Origin: Protula sp. h YS-2021
Lineage: Eukaryota; Annelida; Polychaeta; Sabellida; Serpulidae
Assembly: GCA_949752745.1 (NCBI GenBank)
Contig: OX457025.1
Span: forward strand, 47,481,601-47,545,600
Direction: 5' to 3'
Length of the DNA: 64,000 nt
Positions 48,162 to 58,246 of the stretch are shown here, piece after piece. How positions within the stretch are numbered: the stretch's first letter is position 1; every line of letters begins with the position of its first letter. The translations under genes were made by a program, and so were the position numbers. The notes under the pieces are model-generated. The model ran no database searches. It was not told the origin of the DNA and saw only the letters and a program-made list of their open reading frames with translations.

Positions 48162-48687
48162 TAACTAGAACGTCACTTCTCTAGCGAAATGTTAAACACT
48201 TGACAAAAATTAAAACGCAAAAATACTTCCTTCAATGGGTTATTTCTTGAATAATATATTGCAAACAACACAGCTTGAATACGTCTTATAAGCCGAGTAG
48301 TGTTTGCTTTCTGTTGACTTAAGGTTTTATTGACTGATCTAGCATACGCCGTGTTATCTATTTACGCAGTGAGAGCCCGCACAAAGCTCACTGTGCATAT
48401 GTGTGTGATAAGGGTTAAATGCTACGCATTTACTTGCAAAAAATACACTCTTTTCACATGGCGTTTTAACAAAGAAAACGAAATCAAAGACGAAAATAAA
48501 AAGTGACATGCACATGTTCAGATCAAGCTCTTCATAAGTCCCAAGTTCATGGTCGTAGGGCCCATAGTGTCAGAGAAGAAGAAGACACAAAAAATCGGAA
48601 AAAGTGTCAAGAAGAAAAAAAAAGGACGAATTTTGCTCGCACAAATTCATATAACTCTTGCAAGCCAAAGGCTTGTCAAGTGTTAAT
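48162..48687 (+). repeat. 0.53-kb interspersed repeat, copy 2
   Basis: Same strand and nearly the same sequence as 8544-9071, with identical outer edges. Confidence 0.85.
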
Positions 48688-48889
48688 AAAAAAATCCGTT
48701 AAGGAATAACAGAAACAAAACACACAAGTGAATTAAGAGCTTCATCTTACCGTCAAAACCTGCAACAGGTTTGTTATTTTTACCCCTACATACAGAATGC
48801 ACGCTTTATCTATCAAAGGGTAAGGAATCATCGCATTGAAAATTAAACCCTCATTAACTTTCCTTTAAAATCACAGTGGTTTGTTCATT

Positions 48890-49246
48890 AAACGCTTCAA
48901 GTAATTTTGACCCTGCGCCTGTGTGTTATTTCAGACAATGGCGTATTTAGATCCTTGGTTTACATACAAGTATTACTCAAGAAATTTATCTTCATTATCA
49001 AAATTCTAAGACAGGATCGTAAATAGGTGTGAGCCTAAGCTGATGCATGGTTATCTTATGTAACACACGGGCGCCACGGAGTTATTCTTTCGAATCCAGA
49101 TCCTTTAAACTTTCGAATTCAGATCCTTTAACATTTCAAACTGAGATGTTTAAAACTTCTAATGTCATTTCTTATGATTTGAAATCTGTTAAATCACGCA
49201 CTGTTAGAATAATGTATCTATGATTTCTCCTTTAACCAAATTAAGC

Positions 49247-49287
<41 letters not shown>

Positions 49288-50241
49288 GAACAAACAAACA
49301 AACAAAAACAAAAAATCCTTGCTCAGAATACAAGTTAAACTCGCGAAATTAATCTTCCTTATCAAAATTTTGAGACATGATCGTAGATATGTTTGAGCTT
49401 AACTTAATACATGGTTATATCAAGTAACACACTGGCGCCTCACAAAAATTCCCCCAAAAAACAGCATACATGCTTCGAATACTATCGCATAATGAATGTT
49501 AAGCCACAAACAAAATAAAAATTCAACCTGTGCCTGAAGAGCCTAGAGTTTATTCTAATTAAATTCGAATCTGATAATATTACGGGCTTACCGTCATCTC
49601 AGGCAATGCATTCTTGTGTGAAGTAACACAATCAACTGTCTGAACTCATCCAACAAACTGAGCTGACGCATCACTCCCATCGCGTCACAAAAAATACACA
49701 CAAAAAACACGCCAGTGGAGTTACAATCGCGAATTATATCTTAGTTGTTCCGTGCGTGTCTCGGGACATTTTCACTTAATGAAATTTGCAGTTACTGACA
49801 TTGAAGATTTCCATTAAATTTTGCCCCTGCGCCTGTGTGTTATTCAAGACACCCAACGTATTTAGATTCTTGATCAAAATACAAGCTTACCTCATGAAAG
49901 TAATCTTCATTATCAAACTTTTTAGACAGGATCGTGGATATTGTGTGAACTTAAGCCAATACATGGTTAACTCATGTAACACACGGGCGCCGCACAAAAC
50001 CTCTCCAAAAGAACAGCCTCGTAGCAGACGCCACACTTCCATCGCGCCACAAAAAAAAACAACAACAAAAAAGAAAAAAAATACGCGCCGGTGGTGGAAC
50101 AACCGCGAATATATCGCAGTTTTTCCGTGCGTTTCTCGGGACACTTTCATTTAATGAAATTTGCACTTAATAAAATTGAAGTGTTCCAGTAAATTTTATC
50201 TCTGCCCCTGTGTTATTCAAGACGACCGTCATATCTAAATC
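48890..50241. repeat. tandem array, ~0.4-0.55-kb unit, left part
   Basis: The block 'atcttcattatcaaaattct' plus 'aagacaggatcgtagatat', then 'acatggtta' and 'gtaacacacgggcgcc', recurs at about 48990, 49350, 49900 and (after an insertion) 52080. A poly-A run of ~39 bp is at 49248-49286. The array is interrupted at 50242 by a LINE fragment and resumes at about 52055. Confidence 0.75.
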
Positions 50242-52050
50242 CTGCTTTATTTCATTTCATTACATTTCATTTCTTGGTTTATTTCTGAAGAGAATTACAA
50301 AACAAAGTTTGCACAATTATATCAAGTTGTAATAAAAAGAAAAGAGACAATTCTAGATTCAGAAAGGGACAAAGCATAAGCTGAGCTTGTTTACTGCTTG
50401 TCCAATAAACGTTTGTATGTATACGTAAATCACTTCTAAAAGGACAAAAAAACTTTAAATTTCAAGTTTGCCACTGTTGTTTCAGTTCATAGTTTTTTTT
50501 TTTTTTGCTTTATATGCTAAAATATAACACTCAGAAGGAACGTACTCAACCGGAAACACAAACGACATATGCAGTACAACTATCAACAACTATGAGACTC
50601 TATAAATCACAATTATATCACTAGGTTATTAGGTCGTGTATGAGGAGATTAAACTAAACTTTAACTGAGATTTAAACGATTTTAAGCAGCTGATATTCTT
50701 TAAAGCATCTGGTAACGAGTTCCAGAATTTTACCCCAACTATACTGATACAGTGTTGCTTTAACGTAGTTCTAACATAACAACTTAAGAATTTTCCGTGT
50801 TGTCTTGTTTTCCTTTCCTTTTGTACATTTATATTAAAATAACATTGTATAGTTTCGGAAGAAGGTAATATTTTGTTAAACATGATAACTAGTGTTTTAA
50901 ATTAGACGATATCGTAAAAGGTTAACAATTTCAAAGAATGAAAAAATTGTTGAGAATTCGTTAGTTTAGGTGCCTTATTAATAAATCTTATAGCTCTCTT
51001 TTGTAGAATGAAAATACACCTTCCCAGATAGCAGTCCCACATGGGGACTATGCATAATATATGTGGGTATTCCCACGTACCCACGCATAAATAATGTGTA
51101 TTTTGTTGGGGAATTCCCACGTAGTTACGTGGGATTTAGGAGAATTTGAGACTCTTTCCGATGTGTATTATGCACATGTGAACCCATGCATTTTATACGC
51201 ATATATTTCCATGCATTTTATATGTGGGAATTCCCACGCATATTAAGCATGGAATTTTAAAGGGACGACCCACCCTGGACATACACGATAACTCCATCGA
51301 ATACACAGACATGTACCTTTATAACTATAGTTCAGTTCTAAAGTACTCCTTTAAAGAATTTCAAGCATAAAAATTTTAGTGAAATTGGTATTTCCATGTC
51401 TAACTTTCTATTATACTTAGAAAAAAGGCAGCCCTCCACCAAAATATGCATAATGTAGCAAAATTTAAATATAATATCGCTCAATGGCGGCTGTTTCCGG
51501 TCTGCGATAATAAGCCCAAATTGCCAGACTGCTCATAATACACGTGTATTTTACATGGGAATGCCCATATGGGAAATCCCACGTAAAATATACGTGTAAT
51601 ATACAAATGACTTCTAATGAAATTTTACGTGGGAATTCAAAAGTATAATATACATATAATATGCGTTAATTACCCATGCATTTTAGACGTGGGCAATTCT
51701 ACGTATATTATACAGTGGAATGCCCACGGTGGGCATTACGCGGGAAAAACCATGCAGCTTATGCGTGTATCTACCCGTGCATTTTATACGTGGGAAAGCC
51801 TATGTATATTATATGTAGAGTTTACACGGAAATCACACCGTGGGATGTCCACATATATTACACATGTTTTCTATGTGGCCCTGCCAACGTCCCACATTCC
51901 CACGTAAATCTCACCTAAAAACAACGCGCTTTATACGTGGGACGAAAAATTATGCTAACTGGGTTGTGTTAGTTTTGTACGTGTTACCCCAGACCTCTAT
52001 GCAATACATCATAGATGGGAGAAACAATGTACAATATATTTTTTTATTTA
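50242..52050 (-). pseudogene. 5'-truncated LINE (CR1/L2/Jockey-like), split by a MITE
   Basis: Minus-strand coding of the C-terminal reverse-transcriptase region lies on both sides of the MITE at 51023-51963. Upstream is MMYCIEVWGNTYKTN (52012-51964). Downstream are IFILQKRAIRFINKAPKL, FFHSLKLLTFYDIV, then VGVKFWNSLPDALKNISCLK and a stop near 50629. These are the conserved blocks vWGntY, LQKRaiRxI, and WNsLPxxlK. The 3' end has the ATTTC-type simple tail ('ctttatttcatttcattaca' on the + strand). The piece lies inside the tandem array, and excising the MITE restores the frame at the junction. Confidence 0.82.
51023..51963. mobile_element. 0.94-kb palindromic MITE inserted in the LINE
   Basis: The ends are CCCAGATAGCA and, inverted, CCCAGTTAGCA, flanked by a 2-bp TT duplication (51021-51022, 51964-51965). 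The inside consists of repeated palindromic phrases such as 'tacgtgggaattcccacgta' with variants, spaced 30-60 bp apart. There is no transposase gene. The boundaries are proved by the restored reading frame of the host LINE. Confidence 0.88.
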
Positions 52051-52054
52051 TAAG

Positions 52055-52483
52055 ACAAGTATAACTTATAAAATTTATCTTCATTATCAAAATTCTAAGA
52101 CAGGATCGTAGATATGTGTGAGTTTAAGCAGATACATGGTTACCTTAAGCAAGACACGAACGCAAGATCTTGATTCACCGCAGTAGGTAAAAGACAACCC
52201 CCGATTAACTAAACTATAAACAAGTCTAAATTTACCAGTACCCAAAACACAGCCCCCTCCCCTGCTGCATATACAGCAAACAGCAAACAACAAACAACAA
52301 ATTTGCTTTTCACAACATAATAAGCTTTTCACCAAGTAATCTCGAATTCAATTTTTATCTACTTGCACAAATAAGTGACACAGAAAACCGACCATTTCAG
52401 CAATTTTTTCCACACTTAAGTACACACAGACATAAATTTTTCACTGCAAACAGAAGTCCTACGATTTGAATCTTATTTTAAAT
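52055..52483. repeat. tandem array, right part
   Basis: 'acaagtataacttataaaat' plus 'ttatcttcattatcaaaatt' resumes the unit interrupted at 50242. It is decayed after about 52200. Confidence 0.6.
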
Positions 52484-52691
52484 TTAGTTCTTAAGGAGTG
52501 GAAGGGCCTGTCGTCGTTTTGTTTTGTACATGTTCGCAATATATGATTTCAATCCAGTCCAGCCGCTATCCTTTAGGTGCTCCTCTTTGTCGATGGCTTC
52601 CTGTAATGCGTGTTTTCCCGGCAGCATTTCTTTTGAAATATAACTCGTCTAACTGTCTAACTGCATCTTTCTCGACTGATGTCCACGGCAT
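52484..52691 (-). pseudogene. fragment with W...E...AV...PGK motif, frameshifted
   Basis: From ATG 52691 on the minus strand: MPWTSVEKDAVRQLDELYF and then, after a one-base frame change, LPGKHALQEAIDKEEHLKDS, WTGLKSYIANMYKTKRRQAL and a stop at 52484. The W-T-x-E-x-x-AV ... PGK ... L ... W-x-x-x-K-x-Y-x-x-N layout matches, from memory, a widespread invertebrate C-terminal domain of unknown function. The frameshift suggests a pseudogene. Minus-strand frames at 53361-53693 and 53734-53943 may be earlier parts of the same gene. Confidence 0.4.
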
Positions 52692-53360
52692 TTTCTTTTG
52701 AAACTTTTTCCCCGTCATTCAGTGCGTGCCTTCTCCCAAGCCTCTTCTTCATCAGTTGAGTTTATTTACTAAATAATCATCGGTTTGTTCAATCTTCCTC
52801 TTCCTTTTGGCTTTTTTGTTGTGCAGGGGAGGGGAGCACATCATCAACATCTTCAACTGGTGAACGAAGTGCACACAAACACAAATGCGAATCTGAACTA
52901 TACCATACTTATTACTATCAAACCAGCATTTCGGACGAAACTACCATTCCACATATTACAACTTTCAATTTCATTTTAAAACCACTTCGAACCTTATTTT
53001 CTTGCAATATTTATTACTATTGTTAAATTCTTACCTCCAATCTCCGAGTCGGGTGGATCGTCGATGTTGATAACTTCTGCCAGCATCGGGTCATCTGACA
53101 GTTTCACGTACGACTTGGAAGCAAAGGTTCCTTAGTTTTCCGTACTTACGGACATGAGCAGTTGTGCCACCTTGCACTTCTCTGTTATTGAGGTTGGAAT
53201 GGTTTTTGCCCGGGATATGGTTTTTGCTTTCTTGTTTCCTTGGGCAACTCCAATTTTTTTCCACTTCAGGATCGTCTGAATGAACTTGCTGGAAACGTTT
53301 TGCGAGTTTTGGATGGTGTTTATGAAAAAGCCAAAAAAAAGTGGACTGGATATTTGGCTC

Positions 53361-53943
53361 TTACATTCTGTAAATCCGGAAACTCTTCGACTGTTTATTA
53401 TGAAGATGACACAGATTGCCCCCCATTTGCCAAGGACGGAGTAGCACGGGGCTGGACTGGGTCTGAGTGTGCGCCTTCGCCGACTCATCGTCTCTGTAGG
53501 CGATTTGACGAGCATTGCTTTTACGAGTTCTTGACGTCTTTGTCTTTCGTTTCCGTTTTTTTTTTTTTTTTTTTTGAAGTGGTGTGGAACACACATCATG
53601 CAGTTCAAGAGGTGCTTGGTAATCAGAGTCAAAGTCATCTGAAATAATTTTGTTGCTTGATGCTTCGACAGAATCTGATATCGCTGTTAACACATAACCT
53701 GCATCGTGTGAGTCACTGCTGAGCGCTGCTTGTTCATTTTCTTGTGTTTTCTATCAGGCTAGAGAGTGGTTTTATGTGCAAGCAGCGAACATCCTTCTTG
53801 CTCTTTGACCTTTCGGCCGGGATAATATCTTCCCCACATGAATCGCACTGTTTTGTTTGTTGTTTTAACGTTTCCCAATTAACGGTGTAGTCTGAAGATG
53901 AATTAGAATCCTCTGCAAACTCAATCAACTGAGTACTTTCCAC
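53361..53943 (-). pseudogene. possible upstream exons of the 52.5-kb minus-strand gene
   Basis: 53943-53734 reads SNSSSDYTVNWETLKQQTKQ then CDSCGEDIIPAERSKSKKD. 53693-53361 reads SNKIISDDFDSDYQAPLELH and a lysine-rich stretch encoded by a T run on the + strand. The acidic/serine-rich and basic composition and the common strand suggest one degraded gene. Splice borders are not convincing and the function is unknown. Confidence 0.3.
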
Positions 53944-53999
53944 AGACAGTCGCCAAAAGGCAGCGGTGGTAAAAACGGCAGTGTCAAGGGGAGCGCTGC

Positions 54000-54789
54000 T
54001 ACCTGCAAAAATATTTAAAACACACTAAGTAACTGGGGTAGGGGTTGTAGTGTATTAATTAAAATGGAAACACACATAAAGCATCACCGTCGTATTCGTA
54101 TTAAGATTCTCTAAAGTGCTGAACTTGAAATGGGATCGTGAGTTCACACATTTTCGATGATGTCAGACCCATTTTCTGATAAACTGCTGCTATTCTTACA
54201 AACATCGAGGTGTCTCCCTTGTGATATTGCTTGCCGAAAAGTGATACAGCTGCGACAGGGTCCACAATCGGTTCGGATCAAAGATCAAAGCGGAAGTGCT
54301 AGCCACGGTACAGGGTGCGGAGGAATTTTTTAGCTTTAACGGCTATTCTTTAATTTTCAGCGAGTCAGTTCCTAAATGTTGATGGTACCTAATGAGAAAA
54401 CAATTCACACTATTCAGTTGACCTGAATAACCAAACAATATTTAAACATAATTTATAATGTCAATTTCTTATCTGTGTTTAAAAACGATGAGAAACATAA
54501 CAAAACTGCACTCCGCTGCAGTATAATTAAAAAGGGCCAAGTTCATCTCTACGGTGATGTTAGATCCTTCGTGTAAGGAAATACTTAACTAAACCGATTT
54601 TGCAACCGAGTTGCGAAACAAACACTTGGGATACTAAAAAAATACTTATTGACTGAGCCAAAAATTTCTTATCTTATTTCAGTTTTTAAATTCGCATTTT
54701 GATTCTTGATTCTGTTCCGGTTTAGGTTTGCATGGAGAATGAAAATTTAAAATTAGATGCTAAAATTAGATATTAAATAAAACCTAGCC
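54000..54789. other. non-coding interval
   Basis: Nothing recognised. Confidence 0.4.
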
Positions 54790-55375
54790 ATTTGCAAATC
54801 ATTGAAGAACACAGCAATACTTTATAGAAGATCAACGATGTCAGAAACACATGCTAACCGTTTTCGAGATAATAGTCAACTTCTGATTTTTGACCTTGAC
54901 CGTGATCCAGAAGGTCAGGGTCACCGAGGTACCCGGTGTAACGTTTTTAGGCCCAAATGATCGAAAATGAACTCAAAATCGCTCTATCTCTAAACGTTTT
55001 GGAGATAATAGTCAACTTACGGTTTCTGACCTTGACCGTGCTCCAAAAGGTCAAGTTCACCGAGGTACCTCTTACGTAAGTTGTTTAGGTCCAAAGGCCG
55101 AAAATGAGCTCTAACCGTTTTCGAGATAATAGTCAACTTCCGGTTTTTAACCTTGACCGTGACCCGCGTGAAGTCACGTGACCTTTGACCCTCAAGGTCA
55201 AGATTAGTGAAAGTTTTCCCTCTACAGAGTACATTTTATGTATTCAAGCTGGGATTTGAGCACCTTTATGGCTACTTTTCGTGATCAATAGGCGTTTCAA
55301 GAAATATTTTGACCTCACTTTGACCTTGACCTCTGAGGTTTAAGGTCAAAAGGTTTTGCAGATTTGACGACAACT
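54790..55375. repeat. tandem repeat, ~130-bp unit, three to four copies
   Basis: The unit contains 'cgttttcgagataatagtca', 'acttccggtttttgaccttg', 'accgtgatccaaaaggtca' and 'gttcaccgaggtacctctta', with decayed copies after 55200 ('tgaccttgacctctgaggtt'). It ends just before the proposed Polinton terminus. Confidence 0.75.
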
Positions 55376-55382
55376 CATTACC

Positions 55383-55995
55383 AGTAGTAGGGAAATGGGC
55401 GTTCTGGAACACCCCCTCCCCCTCCCCCTCCCCCCTCCCCCTCCCCCCTCCCCCCTAGAGGTCGACTGTCAGCGGTGAGGACCCCCCCAGGGTTCGACTG
55501 TCAGCGGTGAGGACCCCCCCTAGGGGTCGACTGTCAGCGGTGAGGACCCCCCCTAGGGCTAAGAAAATTGTGTGATTTCAGCGTAGTTTTCCGTTTCAGA
55601 CGATTCTGAAGAAGTTTGGTTTGTATGACCTCCCCCCCCCCCCCCCAGGGCTGAGAAAATTTTGTGATTTCAGCATAGTTATCCGTTTCAGACGATTCTA
55701 AGCAACTTTGGTTTTGAGGACCCCCCCCCCCCCAGGGCTGAGAAAATTTTGTGATTTCAGCATAGTTATCCGTTTCAGACGATTCTAAGCAACTTTGGTT
55801 TTGAGGACCCCCCCTCCCCCCAGGGCTGAGAAAATTTTGTGATTTCAGCATAGTTATCCGTTTCAGACGATTCTGAACAACTTCGGTTTTGAGGACCCCC
55901 CCCCCCCCCAGGGCTGAGAAAATTTTGTGATTTCAGCATAGTTATCCGTTTCAGACGATTCTAAGCAACTTTGGTTTTCATGACCCCCCCCCCCC
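55383..55995. repeat. C-rich tandem repeats in the Polinton terminal region
   Basis: After C-rich sequence (55411-55455) come three ~36-bp units ('gtcgactgtcagcggtgagg' plus a C run). Five ~87-bp units follow, each 'cagggctgagaaaattttgt' through 'tccgtttcagacgattctaa' and a run of 9-14 C. Repeat starts are near 55553, 55648, 55733, 55822 and 55910. Confidence 0.85.
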
Positions 55996-56002
55996 TCTTA
56001 CT

Positions 56003-56365
56003 TAAAATTGCGATAACTTTCGTTATAGTTGACCGATTTGTATGAAAATTTCACCATTTGATTCAGTGTTATGTAAAGTTTTGTTATAAAATAGTCATGG
56101 GCTACTTGCGCAGCTGGCTATATACATATTTATAGCATGTAACCATTTTAACTTAAAACTGGGATAACTTTTGTTATACTTGACCGATTTCAATGAAAAT
56201 TTCACCAGTTTATTCAGGTTTATGTAAATTTTTGCTATAAAGTGATCATGGGCTAGTTGTGCAGGTTGCTGTATGCAATTTTACCACCATTTTAACTTAC
56301 TAAAAAAAGGGGGATAACTTTAGCTATAGTTGGTCGATTTCAATGAAAATTTCGCGGATGAATAC
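56003..56365. repeat. ~162-bp subterminal repeat shared with the mini-Polinton
   Basis: 2.3 units beginning 'gcgataactttcgttatagt', with 'gaccgatttgtatgaaaatt' and 'cagctggctatatacat'. Same order and orientation relative to the terminus as in the left arm at 37425-38200. Confidence 0.85.
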
Positions 56366-56521
56366 TATTTAACTTCACCGTCAGATGTCTCTGCTTTACA
56401 GCTGTACAGCAGTACAACTGTAAGTGAGACATTCATATACATAAGTAAAATTCTGCTGAGTCAACATTTTTAACAATTTTTGAACAAAGTTACACACCAT
56501 ATTTTGATTACATGGAAGTAG

Positions 56522-56529
56522 TATAAAAG
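56522..56529 (+). promoter_or_regulatory. TATA box for the first small-protein gene
   Basis: TATAAAAG, about 125 bp before ATG 56653. An initiation point ~30 bp downstream would exclude the earlier ATG at 56542, supporting the shorter protein. Confidence 0.55.
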
Positions 56530-56652
56530 CATGAGTGAAACATGCCAATTAGTCAACTAGTAATACATTCTGTCAACAAGTCAACAAGTGGAGATTGTGT
56601 GACGAGAAAAAACTTCACAATGTCTGCATTACTTTTTGACAGATGTATGACT

Positions 56653-57057
56653 ATGGACGACATCTTTAAAGTGAATTATACTAACTATGTATTTTCAAAG
56701 CTTCCTGCTTTTGAATGGGATTGGATGCAGCAAGTGAAGAATTTACATTTGCATTGGGAAGCTGTCGCAAAGGCTATTCCAAGTGATTGTTTCATCCACT
56801 CGTTTCTACGTGACTGTGAACATTTACATATACTATCAACTTATGACATTGATTCAGCATTTATCAACGTGAATACAATTTGGGCAGTGGAGCTCATGTT
56901 AGTTGTAGCTGCAAGAATCATTTTGCTTTATGATGATGATGTTCCATTGACGACGAATGTATCAGACCTTGTTCGGTTCAACCATGGACGAGTTGAAGTG
57001 AATTCAAAGCTTTGCAAGAAGTTTGAAAAGCTTAATTCAGCAGATGGTTGGGTATAA
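56653..57057 (+). CDS. Polinton small paralogous protein 1
   Basis: 134 residues from ATG 56653. An upstream ATG at 56542 would add 37 residues, but paralogue 2 starts at the equivalent position (MDDVFKVNY against MDDIFKVNY), and both starts follow a similar 'gacagatgt...gact' leader, so I choose 56653. The protein is helical and acidic in parts, with VKNLHLHWEAVAKAIP, FIHSFLRDCE, YDIDSAFIN and a basic/polar tail (VRFNHGRVEVNSKLCKKFEK). It is about 75-80% identical to paralogue 2 by eye. No known domain or transmembrane segment. The stop codon lies inside the TATA box of the next gene. Confidence 0.8.
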   Translation: MDDIFKVNYTNYVFSKLPAFEWDWMQQVKNLHLHWEAVAKAIPSDCFIHSFLRDCEHLHILSTYDIDSAFINVNTIWAVELMLVVAARIILLYDDDVPLTTNVSDLVRFNHGRVEVNSKLCKKFEKLNSADGWV

Positions 57058-57060
57058 AAG
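57053..57060 (+). promoter_or_regulatory. TATA box overlapping the stop of small protein 1
   Basis: TATAAAAG; its TAA (57055-57057) is the stop codon of the preceding gene. ATG 57109 lies 49 bp downstream. Confidence 0.6.
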
Positions 57061-57108
57061 AACGGACTTCAAAGGTATTAGTACATTGTAGACAGATGTG
57101 CAGAGACT

Positions 57109-57519
57109 ATGGATGATGTGTTCAAAGTAAACTATATTTACTGTGTGTTTTCAAAGCTTCCTGCTTTTGAATCGGAATGGATGTGGCAAGTGAAGAATTT
57201 GCATTTACATTGGGAAGCTGTTGGAAAGGCCATTCCAAGAGATCGTTTCATCCACTCATTTCTGAGGGAATGTGAAGACCTGAATTTACCAGGAAACACC
57301 TATGACATTGAATCGGCATTTATCAACGCCAATACAATTTGGGAAGCTGAACTCATGTTAGATGTAGCTTATAGAATTATTTTACATTATGATGATGACG
57401 TTCCATTGGCAACGAATGTATCAGACCTTGTTCGATTCAACCATGGACGAGTTGAAGTGAATTCAAAGCTTTGCAAGTTGTTTGAAAAGGGAGCTGACTC
57501 AGCAGATAGTTGGGTATAA
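57109..57519 (+). CDS. Polinton small paralogous protein 2
   Basis: 136 residues, the closest relative of the preceding protein. Shared blocks are FSKLPAFE, WQVKNLHLHWEAVGKAIP, FIHSFLRECE, TYDIESAFIN and DDDVPLATNVSDLVRFNHGR. Differences concentrate at residues 9-24 and around 60. It probably arose by tandem duplication that included the promoter and leader. Function unknown. Its stop is also embedded in a TATA box (57515-57523). Confidence 0.8.
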   Translation: MDDVFKVNYIYCVFSKLPAFESEWMWQVKNLHLHWEAVGKAIPRDRFIHSFLRECEDLNLPGNTYDIESAFINANTIWEAELMLDVAYRIILHYDDDVPLATNVSDLVRFNHGRVEVNSKLCKLFEKGADSADSWV

Positions 57520-57523
57520 AAGG
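57515..57523 (+). promoter_or_regulatory. TATA box overlapping the stop of small protein 2
   Basis: TATAAAAGG; its TAA (57517-57519) ends the preceding gene. The next ATG (57558) is 35 bp downstream, a normal distance for a short leader. Confidence 0.6.
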
Positions 57524-57557
57524 AGTGGAGTCAAAGTAATCATTGCATTGTGCAGCC

Positions 57558-58190
57558 ATGGAGAAGACAAGCAGTTTTAAAATTAGTGTTAACTTAACCA
57601 TTACTGTGGAGCATGGAGAATTTGGACCATTTCTTCGAATCAAACGTGGAGAGAAATGACTTGCTTTATCGTCATCTTTGTGGAATATTATATGTCAAAA
57701 CTTGAAAAATTTACGCGACATTGGCCTCAAACTGTACTTAACGCAGACGAAGTGGCTTGAAGTCATTTCATACCAAGACATGCGCTATGTGAGTTTTGTG
57801 CGCACATCGCTGTTTGAAGGGAAAGAATACAAGTATTACATCAACATGAATGACGGTGAATGGGAGACCCTGCTTCAGGAGTTGGATAACATCAACTCAG
57901 TCTTATTCGCCAAACCTGAGCCATGTACAGAATGCCATGGTGTGAAAACTGTCATCAAACTGCTAAAGGATAATCGGATGAAGGTATCAAAACTATCCAA
58001 GAAAAGACTGGCTGAAGTTGAATTGGAGAATATGAACGTGCAAAATCAGCTTGAACTTACGTGTGAATATTGCGGCGCTTGTGGATATGCCAGTGATTAT
58101 GATTGTCACTGTCACAAGTACAATTGTAATATGTGTGAACCAGACAACTTCTGCATCAAGTGCGGTTCGCTAACAGTATCACCTTTTTGA
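57558..58190 (+). pseudogene. PC4-like, zinc-ribbon protein gene with an in-frame TGA
   Basis: ATG 57558 opens a frame that meets TGA at 57657-57659 after 33 codons and then stays open in the same frame to TGA 58188-58190. There is no ATG near the start of the second part; a TTG at 57678 is not a credible start. So the gene appears to be broken by one nonsense codon, unless readthrough or splicing removes it. The middle region, YVSFVRTSLFEGKEYKYYIN then MNDGEWETLLQELDNI, has the layout of the PC4/p15 single-strand-DNA-binding fold (beta strands followed by EW-x-x-L helix). The C-terminal part is cysteine-rich: CTECHG, then CEYCGACGYASDYDCHCHKY, CNMC and CIKCG, suggesting two or more zinc sites. 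In Polintons such a protein could act in replication or transcription; that is inference. Confidence 0.6.
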
Positions 58191-58246
58191 AAATCATTTA
58201 CTCGCCAGCCGTCATAGTGTGCAGACGTGTCATATGAACATGTAGG

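Noticed and set aside
53240..53647. 135-residue plus-strand frame with poly-F
   Set aside because: It runs through a T run and is antisense to the more coding-like minus-strand pieces.
56542..56652. Longer N-terminus for Polinton small protein 1
   Set aside because: The extra 37 residues lie between the TATA box and the likely leader and are absent from paralogue 2, whose start aligns with 56653.
57678..57680. TTG as start of the PC4-like protein
   Set aside because: It is not an ATG, and the same frame continues upstream through one TGA to a proper ATG behind a TATA box.
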